This document shows, in pieces, positions 25,522 to 34,549 of a stretch of 48,445 bases of DNA. The stretch lies in contig JANSXW010000038.1 in assembly GCA_024742755.1 (NCBI GenBank), positions 1 through 48,445 on the forward strand, read 5' to 3'. Every line of letters starts with the position of its first letter. The first letter of the stretch is position 1. Source of the stretch: a bacterium (lineage in GTDB: Bacteria > Bacteroidota > Bacteroidia > Chitinophagales > Saprospiraceae). A program made the position numbers and the translations under genes. The notes beneath the pieces are model-generated. The model had not been told where the DNA came from. It saw nothing but the letters and a program-made list of their open reading frames with translations, and ran no database searches.

Positions 25522-26585
25522 CAGCAAATACGGGGTAGTTGCTCGCCGGTTAGCATGTTCACCACGCGCTTGCCACCGATGCTGCTCGTGAGCACGGTCT
25601 TGCGGGGATGGTCTTTGGTGACTTCCCCGATGATGGCGGCATTCTCGCAGTACGGCTGCTCCCGCATGACAGCCAGGGCTTGATCCGCTTTTTCAGCAGC
25701 CACTACGGCAATAAACAGGCCTTCGTTTGCCACATAGAGCGGATCGAGCCCCAGCATCTCACAGGCACCTGCCACCTGCGGATCAATGGGGAGTCGGCGC
25801 TGCTGCAAGTCCACGCCCAGCCCGGTGTCCCGGGCAATCTCTGTGAGCACCGTAGCCACACCGCCCCGGGTGGGGTCGCGCAGCAGGTGGATGTCGGGCC
25901 CAAAAGCATCGAGCAGGGCTTTGACTGCGTGGTTCAGATTGCAAGAGTCGCTTTCAATCGTGGTTTCGAACTCCAGCCCTTCCCGTACCGACATGATGGC
26001 CATACCGTGGGTGGCGAGCTGCCCGCTCACGATGATTTGGTCGCCGGGCTGTACCCGGTTGATGTCGATTTGTGCCCTGGGGTGCAGGCGGCCCACGCCG
26101 GTGGTGTTGATGAATACTTTGTCGCCCTTGCCTTTTTCCACCACTTTGGTATCGCCGGTGACGACTTGCACGCCAGCCAGTTCGCAGGCGACCTTTACCC
26201 CGACCAGCACTTCCCAAAACTGCTTCACCGGCAGCCCTTCCTCCAGGATGAAGCTCAGGGACAGGTACTCGGGCAGCGCCCCGCACATTGCCAGGTCATT
26301 GACGGTGCCATTTACTGCCAGCTCACCGATATTCCCACCCGGAAAAAAGATGGGGGAAATGACGAAACTGTCTGTGGTGAAAGCAGTAGGGCCTTTGAGG
26401 TCGAGGGTCGCCCCATCGTGGCGTTTGTCCAAAATGTCATTCTTCAGTACTTCAAACACACCGCTGTCGAGGAGCCGGTTGGTCAGCAACCCGCCACTGC
26501 CGTGCCCGAGCGTAATCACCTCAAAGTCGAGTTTAGGCATCGGGCATTGCAGCTGCATGCGGCGTTTTTGGTCGGTCATTGCCAT
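25521..26585 (-). CDS. hypE: hydrogenase maturation protein HypE
   Basis: This 354-residue protein dehydrates the thiocarbamate on its C-terminal cysteine to make the cyanide ligand of the NiFe centre. The N-terminal ITLGHGSGGLLTNRLL and DGATLDLKGPTAFTTDSFVISPIFFPGG segments are the ATP-binding PurM-like domain. The essential C-terminal PRIC motif is intact (LPRIC stop). It overlaps the haemoglobin gene by one base and begins 12 bp after hypD. Length is normal. Confidence 0.97.
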   Translation of the reverse strand: MAMTDQKRRMQLQCPMPKLDFEVITLGHGSGGLLTNRLLDSGVFEVLKNDILDKRHDGATLDLKGPTAFTTDSFVISPIFFPGGNIGELAVNGTVNDLAMCGALPEYLSLSFILEEGLPVKQFWEVLVGVKVACELAGVQVVTGDTKVVEKGKGDKVFINTTGVGRLHPRAQIDINRVQPGDQIIVSGQLATHGMAIMSVREGLEFETTIESDSCNLNHAVKALLDAFGPDIHLLRDPTRGGVATVLTEIARDTGLGVDLQQRRLPIDPQVAGACEMLGLDPLYVANEGLFIAVVAAEKADQALAVMREQPYCENAAIIGEVTKDHPRKTVLTSSIGGKRVVNMLTGEQLPRIC

Positions 26586-26597
26586 AGTTAGTACGGG

Positions 26598-27710
26598 TTA
26601 GGGTTGTACGGTTTCGAGTTCTTCCAGCATGCCGGAGAAGTGGTAATAGGCTGCGCAGGCGCCTTCTGAGCTGACCATCGGCGCGCCCAGTGGGGTCTCC
26701 GGCTTGCAGGCTTTGCCAAAATTGGGGCATTCGAACGGCTTTTTAATGCCCTTCATGACCTCCCCGGCGATACAGCTGTCGCTTTCCGGTGCTTCCGGGA
26801 TGTTGACGTCAAATTTGAGGCGGGCATCGTACGTGGCGTATTTGGCCTTGAGCTCATACCCGCTGCCGGGAATCACGCCGATGCCCCGCCACATCCGGTC
26901 GGTTACGTCGAAGACTTCCTCCAGCGTTTTGATGGCGTGGGGGTTGCCCTCCGGACGGACCATCCGGGCGTACTGATTTTCGAGTTTGTGCTCGCCCTTT
27001 TCCAACTGCTGTACCGTCATAAGGATGCCCTGCAGCAGGTCTACCGGCTCAAAGCCCGTCACCACAATCGGCACCTTGTACTTGTCCACCAGCGGGTAGT
27101 ACTCGCTGATGCCCATGATGGTGCAAACATGTCCGGCAGCGAGGAAGCCTTCAATTTGGGTGGCCTCATCGTCCATCACGGCTTCAATAGCCGGGGGCAC
27201 GAGCACATGCGAGGTAAGAATGGAATAGTTTTGCAGCCCGTACCGATCAGCGTGCACAACGGAAAGCGCATTCGCCGGCGCTGTGGTTTCGAAGCCCACG
27301 GCAAAGAAGACCACTTCCCGATCCGGATGGTCTTTGGCGATGTTGACTGCTTCGAGGGGCGAGTACAGGATGCGGATGTCTGCACCATTGGCTTTAGCTT
27401 CCAGCAGGCTCTTTTCAGAGCCGGGCACGCGCAGCATATCGCCGAAGGAGCAGAGAATGACGTTTTTCTCTTCGGCCAGGTAGACCGCCTTGTCGATCAG
27501 GTTGAGGGGCGTGACGCATACCGGGCAGCCGGGGCCGTGCACCATGCGCACCTCATCGGGCAGCATATCGAGGATGCCGTTCTTGACCAGGCTGTGGGTT
27601 TGCCCGCCGCAGACCTCCATGATGGTCCAGGGGCGGGTGACGGTTTTGCGGATTTCATCGAGGTATTGCCGGGCCACTTCGGGGTCCCGGTATTCGGTAA
27701 GGAACTTCAT
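26598..27710 (-). CDS. hypD: hydrogenase maturation protein HypD
   Basis: This 370-residue iron-sulfur scaffold, with HypC, holds iron while CN and CO ligands are added. Conserved segments are MEVCGGQTHS, VHGPGCPVCVTP (Cys pair), FAVGFETTAPANAL, and the C-terminal CPNFGKACKP. All cysteines typical of the family that I can identify are present. It lies between hypC and hypE in the standard order, with a 42-bp gap after hypC. Confidence 0.97.
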   Translation of the reverse strand: MKFLTEYRDPEVARQYLDEIRKTVTRPWTIMEVCGGQTHSLVKNGILDMLPDEVRMVHGPGCPVCVTPLNLIDKAVYLAEEKNVILCSFGDMLRVPGSEKSLLEAKANGADIRILYSPLEAVNIAKDHPDREVVFFAVGFETTAPANALSVVHADRYGLQNYSILTSHVLVPPAIEAVMDDEATQIEGFLAAGHVCTIMGISEYYPLVDKYKVPIVVTGFEPVDLLQGILMTVQQLEKGEHKLENQYARMVRPEGNPHAIKTLEEVFDVTDRMWRGIGVIPGSGYELKAKYATYDARLKFDVNIPEAPESDSCIAGEVMKGIKKPFECPNFGKACKPETPLGAPMVSSEGACAAYYHFSGMLEELETVQP

Positions 27711-27752
27711 AACGAGTTATTTTTAGGAATCAACAATGGGTGCGCCGGGGCG

Positions 27753-28037
27753 TCAACTGTAGGCTTCTTTATCAGGCAGGAAGTCATGAATATTCAGTTC
27801 TTCCGCCACTTCTCCCATTTGTTCCAGGTATTTAAAGGTTTGCCGGGCCTCGGCTTCGTCCACCACGCTAATGGCCACGCCCACGTGTACCAGCACATAG
27901 TCGTCCACCTTGGCATGGGGCACCATTTCCAGGCTCGCTTCCTTCATGATGCCCCCGAAGGACACCTTGGCGACCCGGGCGAGCCCGTCGTATTTGGATT
28001 CTATTGTTGTTATTTTTCCGGGGATTGCTAAGCACAT
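27753..28037 (-). CDS. hypC: hydrogenase assembly chaperone HypC
   Basis: This 94-residue chaperone begins MCLAIPGKI. Its N-terminal Cys2 is the residue that binds the iron centre and the large-subunit precursor in this family. The body (VSFGGIMKEASLEMVPHAKVDDYVLVHVGVAISVVDEAEA) is standard; a C-terminal tail of about 15 residues is slightly longer than the minimal HypC. The start overlaps the hypF end by 10 bp. Confidence 0.96.
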   Translation of the reverse strand: MCLAIPGKITTIESKYDGLARVAKVSFGGIMKEASLEMVPHAKVDDYVLVHVGVAISVVDEAEARQTFKYLEQMGEVAEELNIHDFLPDKEAYS

Positions 28038-30358
28038 GGTTGAGTGTTTTTAAGGAGTGAGGTATGTGTTGCCGCCTTGCGCTGACCAATCAGGTAGCAG
28101 ATCAGCTGCCCGAAGGCGATATTTTCGTCATTGGGCGAAAGCCGCTCGTGAAAGTAAGCGGTGCAGCCTGCGGGCAATGCATCGGTCAGCAAATCAATCA
28201 GCAGCCCGTTTTGGAATACACCGCCTGAGCAGGCGACATGCTTTACGCCAAGTGTAGTGGCTACCGCAGCGCCCATTTGTGCCAGGGTATGGTGGAAGCG
28301 GGCAGCAATGGCCCCTTTGGATACGCCCTGTTGCTGATCTGTCAGGATTTGCGCCAGCACAGGCTTTACGGGAAGGGGAGTGCCCGCCTGCCAGTGGAAG
28401 TCATAGGGCTCGGGAAGCGCTTCGCGGGCAATATGTTGGCGGGCCAGCTGCTCCAGCAATATGGCGGCCTCTCCCTCGTAGGATTGCCGGCTGGCGAGCC
28501 CCAGCAGGGCGGCTGCCGCATCGAAGAGCCGGCCTGCACTGCTTGTTTGCAGTCCGGCATGGCGGTCCAGCATACGGTCGTAGAGGCTCCATTCTGTCTT
28601 CGAAAACAAAGGCTGAAGGGCAGCCGCTGCACCCGGCAGCCCAAAGGTGGCAGACAGGGCCGAAACCCGGGGCTCTTTGGGCATTTTGTCGCCCAATATG
28701 GCACTGAAATAGTCGAAATGCGCCACCCGTTCAAACCGATAGTTCTGGTAGAGGAAACATTCCCCGCCCCAGATTTGGTGGTCATCGCCCAGCCCCGTGC
28801 CGTCCCAGATCAGCCCGAGTACAGGTTCCTCCTGATCCCACAGCTGGTGCTCGCCCAGAATGGCGCCAAAGTGCGCCTTGTGGTGTTGTACCCGCTGTAG
28901 CGGAATCCCCTCTGCCGCACTGACCTCCTGCGCAAAATGGGTGGAAGGGTACTCCGGATGGGCATCGGCGAGCATTATCTCCGGCCGGGCTGCCAGGGTT
29001 TGTGCCAGATGAGCATAGGTTGCCTGATAATGTTTTTGCGTTTCGTATTGCTCCAAATCGCCCAGGTACTGGCTCAGAAAGGCCTTTTGCCGGTGCACCA
29101 GCCCAAAGGTGCTTTTAAGCATAGCGCCCGTAGCCAGGATCGTCTGATTGGGCCAGGGGATGTCCGTTTCCAGATAGGAAGGGGCAAGCCCGCGGGAGCG
29201 CCGCATCCAGATTGGGCGCTCATGGCATGGGGTGAACGCCAGCACGCTATCGTCCTGCGGTGTGGCAATCGGCCGGTTGTTCAGCAGGATTTGGTCGGCA
29301 ATGCCGGAAAGGGACTGCAACGCGGCTTCATCCTGATAGACAATCGGGGTATTGCTGATGTTGCCACTTGTAGCCACTACCGGTTTACCATATTCGGCCA
29401 GCAGCAGCGCATAGAGCGGGGTATAGGGCAGCATGACGCCGATCTGCCCCAATCCGGGCGCGATGTCGTCTGTAGCAAGCTGGGCTTTGGCCTTTTCCTT
29501 AAAAGGCAGCAGCACAATGGGGGAGACCGCCCCTGTGAGGGCCTGCGCTGCCGACGGGCTGACCCACGCCACCTGTTCGAGCTGACTGAGGTTGGGGAAC
29601 AGTAGGGCGAAAGGCTTGGTGGGGCGCTGTTTGCGGGCGCGGAGCTGTTGTACGGCTTCGGCATTCCCGGCATCACAGGTCAGCAGGTAGCCCCCAATGC
29701 CTTTGATGGCGACGGTCTGCCCGTCTGCCCAGGCACGGGTGACTGCGGTTATGATTTCCGTTTGGGACAAATCCCGGGGTGCTCCATCGGCCCAAAGGGT
29801 TAAGGTTACCCCGCATTCGGCACAGGAATTGGTCTGAGAATAGTAGCGCCGGTCTGCCGGGTTATCGTACTCCTGCTGACAGGCCGGGCACATTTCGAAG
29901 CTTGCCATCCCGGTATTGGCCCGGTCATAGGGCACCGATTGTATAATGGAATAGCGGGGGCCACAGTTGATGCAGGTCGTGAAAGCATAGCCTGCGCGCC
30001 GGTTTTGGGTATTGTGGATATCGGCCTGGCAGTCTTCGCACAAGGCCGCGTCGGGTGTCAGGAGGAGGTCTGGTGTGCCCTCGCTCTGGCTGTGCACAAT
30101 CTGAAAGCCATCAAAGGATTCCGGGGCAACCGCATGGTAATGCAGGCTAAGGATGCGAGCCAGGGGCGGGGCCTGATGCTCCACCTGCCGGCAAAAAGCC
30201 CTGATACCTGCTGCGTCCGTATTCAGCCGGATGTGCACGCCCTCAAGGGTATTGTTTACCCACCCGTTCAGCCCGAACTGATGCGCCAATCGGTAAATAA
30301 AGGGGCGAAAGCCAACGCCTTGTACCTGCCCCTGAATATGAATGTGCCAGGTCTGCAT
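28028..30358 (-). CDS. hypF: carbamoyltransferase HypF
   Basis: This 776-residue protein makes the carbamoyl group that becomes cyanide on the NiFe iron. Domains in order are acylphosphatase-like (1-90, GQVQGVGFRPFIYRLAHQFG), zinc fingers with CxxC pairs (about 105-185), a YrdC-like domain (about 200-385) and a Kae1-like C-terminal domain with HHKAHFGAILGEHQL and WDGTGLGDDHQIWGGECF. The start codon shares one base with the hypB stop (TAATG). Length is typical. Confidence 0.97.
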   Translation of the reverse strand: MQTWHIHIQGQVQGVGFRPFIYRLAHQFGLNGWVNNTLEGVHIRLNTDAAGIRAFCRQVEHQAPPLARILSLHYHAVAPESFDGFQIVHSQSEGTPDLLLTPDAALCEDCQADIHNTQNRRAGYAFTTCINCGPRYSIIQSVPYDRANTGMASFEMCPACQQEYDNPADRRYYSQTNSCAECGVTLTLWADGAPRDLSQTEIITAVTRAWADGQTVAIKGIGGYLLTCDAGNAEAVQQLRARKQRPTKPFALLFPNLSQLEQVAWVSPSAAQALTGAVSPIVLLPFKEKAKAQLATDDIAPGLGQIGVMLPYTPLYALLLAEYGKPVVATSGNISNTPIVYQDEAALQSLSGIADQILLNNRPIATPQDDSVLAFTPCHERPIWMRRSRGLAPSYLETDIPWPNQTILATGAMLKSTFGLVHRQKAFLSQYLGDLEQYETQKHYQATYAHLAQTLAARPEIMLADAHPEYPSTHFAQEVSAAEGIPLQRVQHHKAHFGAILGEHQLWDQEEPVLGLIWDGTGLGDDHQIWGGECFLYQNYRFERVAHFDYFSAILGDKMPKEPRVSALSATFGLPGAAAALQPLFSKTEWSLYDRMLDRHAGLQTSSAGRLFDAAAALLGLASRQSYEGEAAILLEQLARQHIAREALPEPYDFHWQAGTPLPVKPVLAQILTDQQQGVSKGAIAARFHHTLAQMGAAVATTLGVKHVACSGGVFQNGLLIDLLTDALPAGCTAYFHERLSPNDENIAFGQLICYLIGQRKAATHTSLLKNTQPCA

Positions 30359-31080
30359 TAGGAAGCAACTACGGCAGCGGCTTCTTTTTTCTCAGCTACC
30401 TTTTGCAGCAGCCAGTCGCACCAGGCATCTACGCCTGTGCCCTTGATGGTGGACAGCTCCAGTACGTCGATGTCCGGGTTGATGTCCCGGGCGTCTGCCA
30501 CAACGTTGTCCACGGAGAAAGGCAGGTACTCCAGCAGGTCCACTTTGGACACCAGCATCAGCTCGCTTGTGAGGAACATCCGCGGATATTTCTTGGGCTT
30601 GTCGTCGCCCTCGGTGGTAGCGATAAGCGTCACGCGGTAATCTTCGCCCAGGTCAAAGGAGGCCGGGCAGACGAGGTTGCCCACGTTTTCGATAATCAGA
30701 AGGTCAACGCCATCCAGGTTCAGCCCTTCCATGGCTTGCCAGACCATCTGTGCCTCGAGGTGGCAAATGCCGCCTGTGACGATCTGCAGGGCATCACCGC
30801 CTACCGCACGCAGCCGGTCGGCATCGCGCTCGGTTTCCAGGTCGCCCACCAGGATTTTGATGTTGGCCTGATCGCCTATGCGTTTGATGGTTTCCTGCAG
30901 CAAGGTGGTTTTGCCACTGCCGGCGGAAGAAGTGATATTGAGGAGAAGGATATTTTGTTCCGCCATCCGTTTGCGGATGCTCTCGGCGACAAAGTCGTTG
31001 GCCTTCAGGAGGTGCATCGTCGTGTTGTCACAAGTCACTGTGCCCCTTGCGGCTTTGGAGGACCGTTGAATCTTTTGCAT
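30358..31080 (-). CDS. hypB: hydrogenase nickel incorporation GTPase HypB
   Basis: This 240-residue SIMIBI GTPase inserts nickel with HypA. The P-loop is SSAGSGKTTLL, with further motifs GDLETERDADRL, ENVGNLVCPASFDLGED and NVVADARDINPD. There is no N-terminal His-rich nickel-storage stretch and no CxxCGC motif, so it is a minimal HypB. The 234-bp gap upstream, before hypA, is the largest inside the operon and may carry a second promoter. It has a paired 12-bp direct repeat. Confidence 0.96.
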   Translation of the reverse strand: MQKIQRSSKAARGTVTCDNTTMHLLKANDFVAESIRKRMAEQNILLLNITSSAGSGKTTLLQETIKRIGDQANIKILVGDLETERDADRLRAVGGDALQIVTGGICHLEAQMVWQAMEGLNLDGVDLLIIENVGNLVCPASFDLGEDYRVTLIATTEGDDKPKKYPRMFLTSELMLVSKVDLLEYLPFSVDNVVADARDINPDIDVLELSTIKGTGVDAWCDWLLQKVAEKKEAAAVVAS

Positions 31081-31228
31081 GTTTTTTGTTTGCTTTTGCT
31101 TGTATCCTTACAAGGTACGGATTGAGATAGAATAAAAAAAGCAGAACCGCCGCAAATCTCTTCGTTCCTATGCCAGAGCCTGTGTATGTCCAATTAAAAT
31201 TCTGAAAGCCAGCCTGCCAGCATAGCCG

Positions 31229-31263
31229 TTAAAGGCTTAAACCTATGGGAATTAAAGGCTTAA
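31229..31263. repeat. 12-bp direct repeat in the hypA-hypB gap
   Basis: TTAAAGGCTTAA occurs at 31229-31240 and again at 31252-31263. The start-to-start spacing is 23 bp, close to two helical turns, which is the arrangement expected of a protein-binding operator. Nothing else in the 234-bp gap (31081-31314) is gene-like. Confidence 0.5.
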
Positions 31264-31314
31264 GGCAGATCGAAAGGACAGCCTGAGGCGAATTGTTGAA
31301 TTTCGGCCACTTTT

Positions 31315-31680
31315 TTACGTGGAGCGCACCGCTGCCGGTTCTGCGAAGTGGATGCGGTGAATAAGCAGCTCGGTCCCGCTGACTACATCGCTGCTCGGCC
31401 GGCCGCAGGAACAGGCAAATTTATAGTTCTTCACCGGGGAGTTCTTGTCACAGACCGGGCAGTAGACTTCAACAGGGACGGTTTCGATATTCAGGGTGGC
31501 CGTTTCGTATTTGCCCTCTGACTGGGTTACGGCGGCAAAGGCATTCTGCAGGAGCGTAGGCTCTACGTTAGACAGCAGCCCCACCTTGAGGTCCACGGCT
31601 TGCAGGCGGCTGAGCTCTTCGGCATCGAACTCCGCCTCCAGCGTATTGAAAACAGTGCGTATGAGTGATATTTCGTGCAT
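31315..31680 (-). CDS. hypA: hydrogenase nickel metallochaperone HypA
   Basis: This 121-residue protein begins MHEISLIRTV. The N-terminal MHE is the nickel site of the family. The zinc site is visible as CPVCDK and FACSCGRPSS, the usual two Cys pairs. HypA hands nickel to HypB and the large-subunit precursor. It starts 14 bp after the TPR protein gene in the same direction. Confidence 0.94.
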   Translation of the reverse strand: MHEISLIRTVFNTLEAEFDAEELSRLQAVDLKVGLLSNVEPTLLQNAFAAVTQSEGKYETATLNIETVPVEVYCPVCDKNSPVKNYKFACSCGRPSSDVVSGTELLIHRIHFAEPAAVRST

Positions 31681-31694
31681 GGTCGTCCAGTCTT

Positions 31695-33206
31695 TTAAGC
31701 GTAAGCGGAGCGCAGTTGCTCCAGTTCTTTGAGGTGGGCGGCGGCTTCCTCACGAAGGGCGTCATCCGTAGCGAGCCGGGCGGCTTCCTCTGCCTTTTCC
31801 ACCATATCCTGATAGCGGGCTTCGTCGAGTTTGTCTTCCTCCATGCCCAGGTGCCACTGTGCGTTGAGGAAGTTGAGCAGGATCAGGCAGCGTTCTGTGG
31901 GGAATTCCGCAGCGGTGCGTACGCTCAGGGCTTCCTGATAGTAGAAAATGGCTTTTTCGAAATTGTCCGACAGCTTGGCCTGCGGGTACTTCGTCAGGGC
32001 GTTGCCGTAGTGGTTGCATACGGTCGCATAGGCAAAGGGGTGGGTATCCTTTTGGTAAATGTCCAGCGCTTCCCGGAAAGCGGAGGAAGAGACCCCTGCC
32101 CAGATGCTTTTCTTTTTCACTTCATCGGGGATGTCCGCGTAGATGATGCCAAGGTGGTGCTGAATGTCGGCGTAGACTTCGGGGGCTTCTGCCCGGGTGA
32201 AGGTCTGCACGGCTTTTTGGAAACTCTCGGCTGCCGGGCGGTAAAACTGAGGGTTATTGGCTTGTGCCCAGGCCAGCAGGAGTATGCCTTTGCGGTAGTT
32301 GGCTTCGGCAGCGAGTGGGTGCAGCCCTTCGCGTTCAAATACGGCCAAAGCTTTGTTGTAGCAGCCGTGGCTTTCGGACCAGTTTTCACTGAACTGTGCT
32401 ACCTGTCCGGCTTCCAGCAGCAGCAGCGCTTGTTCTACGGCACGGTCTTGCCTTTCGTAATGGGCAAGGACATCGCGCATCATTTGCTGCAGGGCCTTTA
32501 GCTTGTCCGTAGGGTAGGGCGGGACCAGGTGCTGCGCCCAAATTTGACAGCGGGTACGCTGCAGTTCCATCCGGGCATCTGTTGAAATGTCGGGATGAAG
32601 GGCTACATTGATCACCCGGTCGGCATCCTCGCGGGCACCGCTGTCGAGCAGCAAAAGGGCAAAATGCTGGGCAGTGAAGGCCCGGTATTCCTCATTAGGG
32701 GCGCACTGCAATGCTTCCAGGTAAAAGTACTTAGCTTTATTGAGGCTGGGGGTATCCAGCGCGGAGCTGTAGTGCAGTACGACGGCCTGATTGTGCATGA
32801 TCCGGTACTCTTCAAAGGGGGAGTAGGAGGAGGGGAGCTCCTCCGGGCGGACCTCAATGCCCTGCTGCAGGCGGTTGATGATGTCGAGCTCCAGGTACAG
32901 GCTGTGGTTATGCGCGCTGAGCAGTGCCTGACAGCGTTCGAAGTTGTTGAGGCGTGCATAAAGCAATCCTAAAAAGTTGGGCCCGTCCAGGTCTATGGCT
33001 TCCGGCAGCAAATAGGGCGGATAAATATTATGCCAGTCGATACCGGTATAGATTTCACCCTTTCGGATCATCAGGCTATGCGCATTGGCCGCCGGTCGTT
33101 CTTCCAGGAGATCAACCAGGCGGACGAGCTCTTCCAGGCGGTTTTCCTGCCGGAGAAAGCCCCGGAGCTGCTCGTGGATATCAGTTGGTGCATATACGGA
33201 AAGCAT
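31695..33206 (-). CDS. TPR-like repeat protein of the hydrogenase operon
   Basis: This 503-residue soluble protein is all-helical with irregular TPR-like repeats, for example FYLEALQCAPNEEYRAFTAQHFALLLLDSGA and ACYNKALAVFEREG-type units (HGCYNKALAVFERE, EAALDIYQKDTHPFAYATVCNHYGN, LARYQDMVEKAEEAARLA). No signal peptide or catalytic motif is present. Such proteins usually hold complexes together. It overlaps the 107-residue gene by 26 bp and precedes hypA by 14 bp, so it is part of the hydrogenase operon. Its specific role is not known to me. Confidence 0.8.
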   Translation of the reverse strand: MLSVYAPTDIHEQLRGFLRQENRLEELVRLVDLLEERPAANAHSLMIRKGEIYTGIDWHNIYPPYLLPEAIDLDGPNFLGLLYARLNNFERCQALLSAHNHSLYLELDIINRLQQGIEVRPEELPSSYSPFEEYRIMHNQAVVLHYSSALDTPSLNKAKYFYLEALQCAPNEEYRAFTAQHFALLLLDSGAREDADRVINVALHPDISTDARMELQRTRCQIWAQHLVPPYPTDKLKALQQMMRDVLAHYERQDRAVEQALLLLEAGQVAQFSENWSESHGCYNKALAVFEREGLHPLAAEANYRKGILLLAWAQANNPQFYRPAAESFQKAVQTFTRAEAPEVYADIQHHLGIIYADIPDEVKKKSIWAGVSSSAFREALDIYQKDTHPFAYATVCNHYGNALTKYPQAKLSDNFEKAIFYYQEALSVRTAAEFPTERCLILLNFLNAQWHLGMEEDKLDEARYQDMVEKAEEAARLATDDALREEAAAHLKELEQLRSAYA

Positions 33207-33504
33207 CCCATTCAGATTTTAGTGTGCCGCGGGCGTCCTTGCGGATGCCACGCTGCAGAATTTTTGCGTAAGTCAGTGCTTTTTGTTCGGAGTAGTACAC
33301 GTCAATTTTGCGGGTTATGAACCGCATGGCGTTGCGTACATCCACAAAGACCATCGTCAGGTGCCAGGCACTGTTTCTGGCTTGCAGGCTATAACGGACT
33401 TCGGTGTCCATCAGCCAGGCTTCCTCGGTCAGCAGGTCGAGGGGCGTGTCCGGAGCGGGCCGCTCAGCCTCCTCCACAACCCTCAGGCTCGGGGTGATGA
33501 ACAT
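33181..33504 (-). CDS. small hydrogenase-operon protein (107 aa), unknown
   Basis: This 107-residue protein starts MFITPSLRVVEEAERP, a start nearly identical to that of its upstream neighbour (MFIPPS). It is beta-rich in the middle (RYSLQARNSAWHLTMVFVDVRNAMRFITRK) with several basic residues at the end. No Cys-based metal motif is evident. It is flanked by hydrogenase genes and overlaps the TPR gene, so a dedicated assembly role is likely. I do not recognise the family. Confidence 0.7.
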   Translation of the reverse strand: MFITPSLRVVEEAERPAPDTPLDLLTEEAWLMDTEVRYSLQARNSAWHLTMVFVDVRNAMRFITRKIDVYYSEQKALTYAKILQRGIRKDARGTLKSEWDAFRICTN

Positions 33505-33505
33505 A

Positions 33506-33877
33506 TCAGAGGCTTACGTTCAGTACGCCCAGCCCCTCCTCAGCTTCGTAGGGCAGCGTCCGGTCTTCGCCCGGTATGCTGTGGTCGATGAGCAGTTCGT
33601 GCAGGGCAATGCTTCGGTTGCCTCTTGCGTCCCCGGCTTTCAGCAAGTGCTGCTTGGATTTGTGCAGCTGCCGGAACAGCTTGTCCTCCGCGCCTGCAAT
33701 CAGCAGGGAGCGCTTTGGAGGGTAATACACCAGGTGCACATTGAAAGTATGGCCAAAAATACGGTCGGCAATCGTAGCCGGGATGACGAGGTGGGCGGCC
33801 CGAAGGCGTACCGCTGCCTGCTCCTGCTGCTGCGTTTCCCGCATTTGCCGCTGTAGTGCTGAAGGCGGAATAAACAT
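33506..33877 (-). CDS. small hydrogenase-operon protein (123 aa), unknown
   Basis: This 123-residue protein starts MFIPPSALQRQMRE. The body (HLVIPATIADRIFGHTFNVHLVYYPPKRSLLIAGAEDKLFRQLHKSKQHLLKAGDARGNRSIALHELLIDHSIPGEDRTL) has a beta-strand character and an unusual conserved-looking stretch KAGDARGNRSIALHELL. There is no Cys, membrane segment or signal peptide. It begins 5 bp after the maturation protease gene and ends 1 bp before the next gene. The family is unknown to me. Confidence 0.7.
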   Translation of the reverse strand: MFIPPSALQRQMRETQQQEQAAVRLRAAHLVIPATIADRIFGHTFNVHLVYYPPKRSLLIAGAEDKLFRQLHKSKQHLLKAGDARGNRSIALHELLIDHSIPGEDRTLPYEAEEGLGVLNVSL

Positions 33878-33882
33878 AACTT

Positions 33883-34371
33883 CTATTCGTTTTGCAGTCT
33901 TTCTTTTAATAAGGTGATGACCCGGTCGGCTCCTGCTTTGGCTTCGTCAGACATACCTACATTAAACCGGGTGTCTTCTACACTGATGAGGTAGACTTCC
34001 ACCTCAGCGGGATAGTCATCGCCAAGGATTTTGCGGGCGTAGGACAATGCCTGATGCCACTTCAGCCCGTGCAGGAATACCAGTGGGTCTTCTTCGATCT
34101 GTGCTTCAACTTCAGATGCCGGCAGCCGGTATACGGTCCCGGTGGCTTCACCAGTATTGACCACGGCGTCTACCAGGATGATCCGCTCATGGGCTTTGAG
34201 CTGGAAAAGGACTTCAAAGGCGGAGGTGCCCATATCAAAGACCTGGCACTTTTCCACGCCTTCAAGGGCTTCCTGAAGCTGCTGCGCTACGTAAACGCCT
34301 ACGCCATCATCTGCCCGGACAGGGTTGCCAAAGCCGAGGATCGCAGTGCTTACGGGTAAGGTTTGTACCAT
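33883..34371 (-). CDS. [NiFe]-hydrogenase maturation protease (HyaD/HybD-like)
   Basis: This 162-residue endopeptidase removes the C-terminal tail of the large subunit after nickel insertion. AILGFGNPVRADDGVGVYVA is the conserved N-terminal metal motif with the acidic residues, ILVDAV the second, and a His-containing HGLKWHQAL segment supplies a possible third ligand. Its likely substrate is the large subunit encoded 178 bp upstream, which still carries a C-terminal tail after its last metal ligand. Length is normal. Confidence 0.93.
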   Translation of the reverse strand: MVQTLPVSTAILGFGNPVRADDGVGVYVAQQLQEALEGVEKCQVFDMGTSAFEVLFQLKAHERIILVDAVVNTGEATGTVYRLPASEVEAQIEEDPLVFLHGLKWHQALSYARKILGDDYPAEVEVYLISVEDTRFNVGMSDEAKAGADRVITLLKERLQNE

Positions 34372-34402
34372 AGTGGAGGTTCGTTTTTCTTACAGATTGG
34401 GA

Positions 34403-34433
34403 TAGCCCGGGCTATGATGCTACAGCCCGGGCC
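34403..34433. other. two GCCCGGGC palindromes in the hydrogenase operon
   Basis: TAGCCCGGGCTA (34403-34414) is a perfect 12-bp palindrome, and a second GCCCGGGC follows at 34425-34432. The two can form a strong hairpin in the transcript between the large-subunit and protease genes. It may stabilise or limit the structural-gene mRNA, as intergenic hairpins do in other hydrogenase operons. It lies in the 178-bp gap 34372-34549, which has no gene. Confidence 0.5.
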
Positions 34434-34549
34434 TGCCCTAAAAGTGCGTCGCTATCGGTTTTAGTTAAAATGACTTGTTGCGGGGCATCGCATGGCTGCA
34501 ACCGGCGAATGATCCGGGTTGCGTTCATTGGTGCCCCGGCAGGGCAAGT

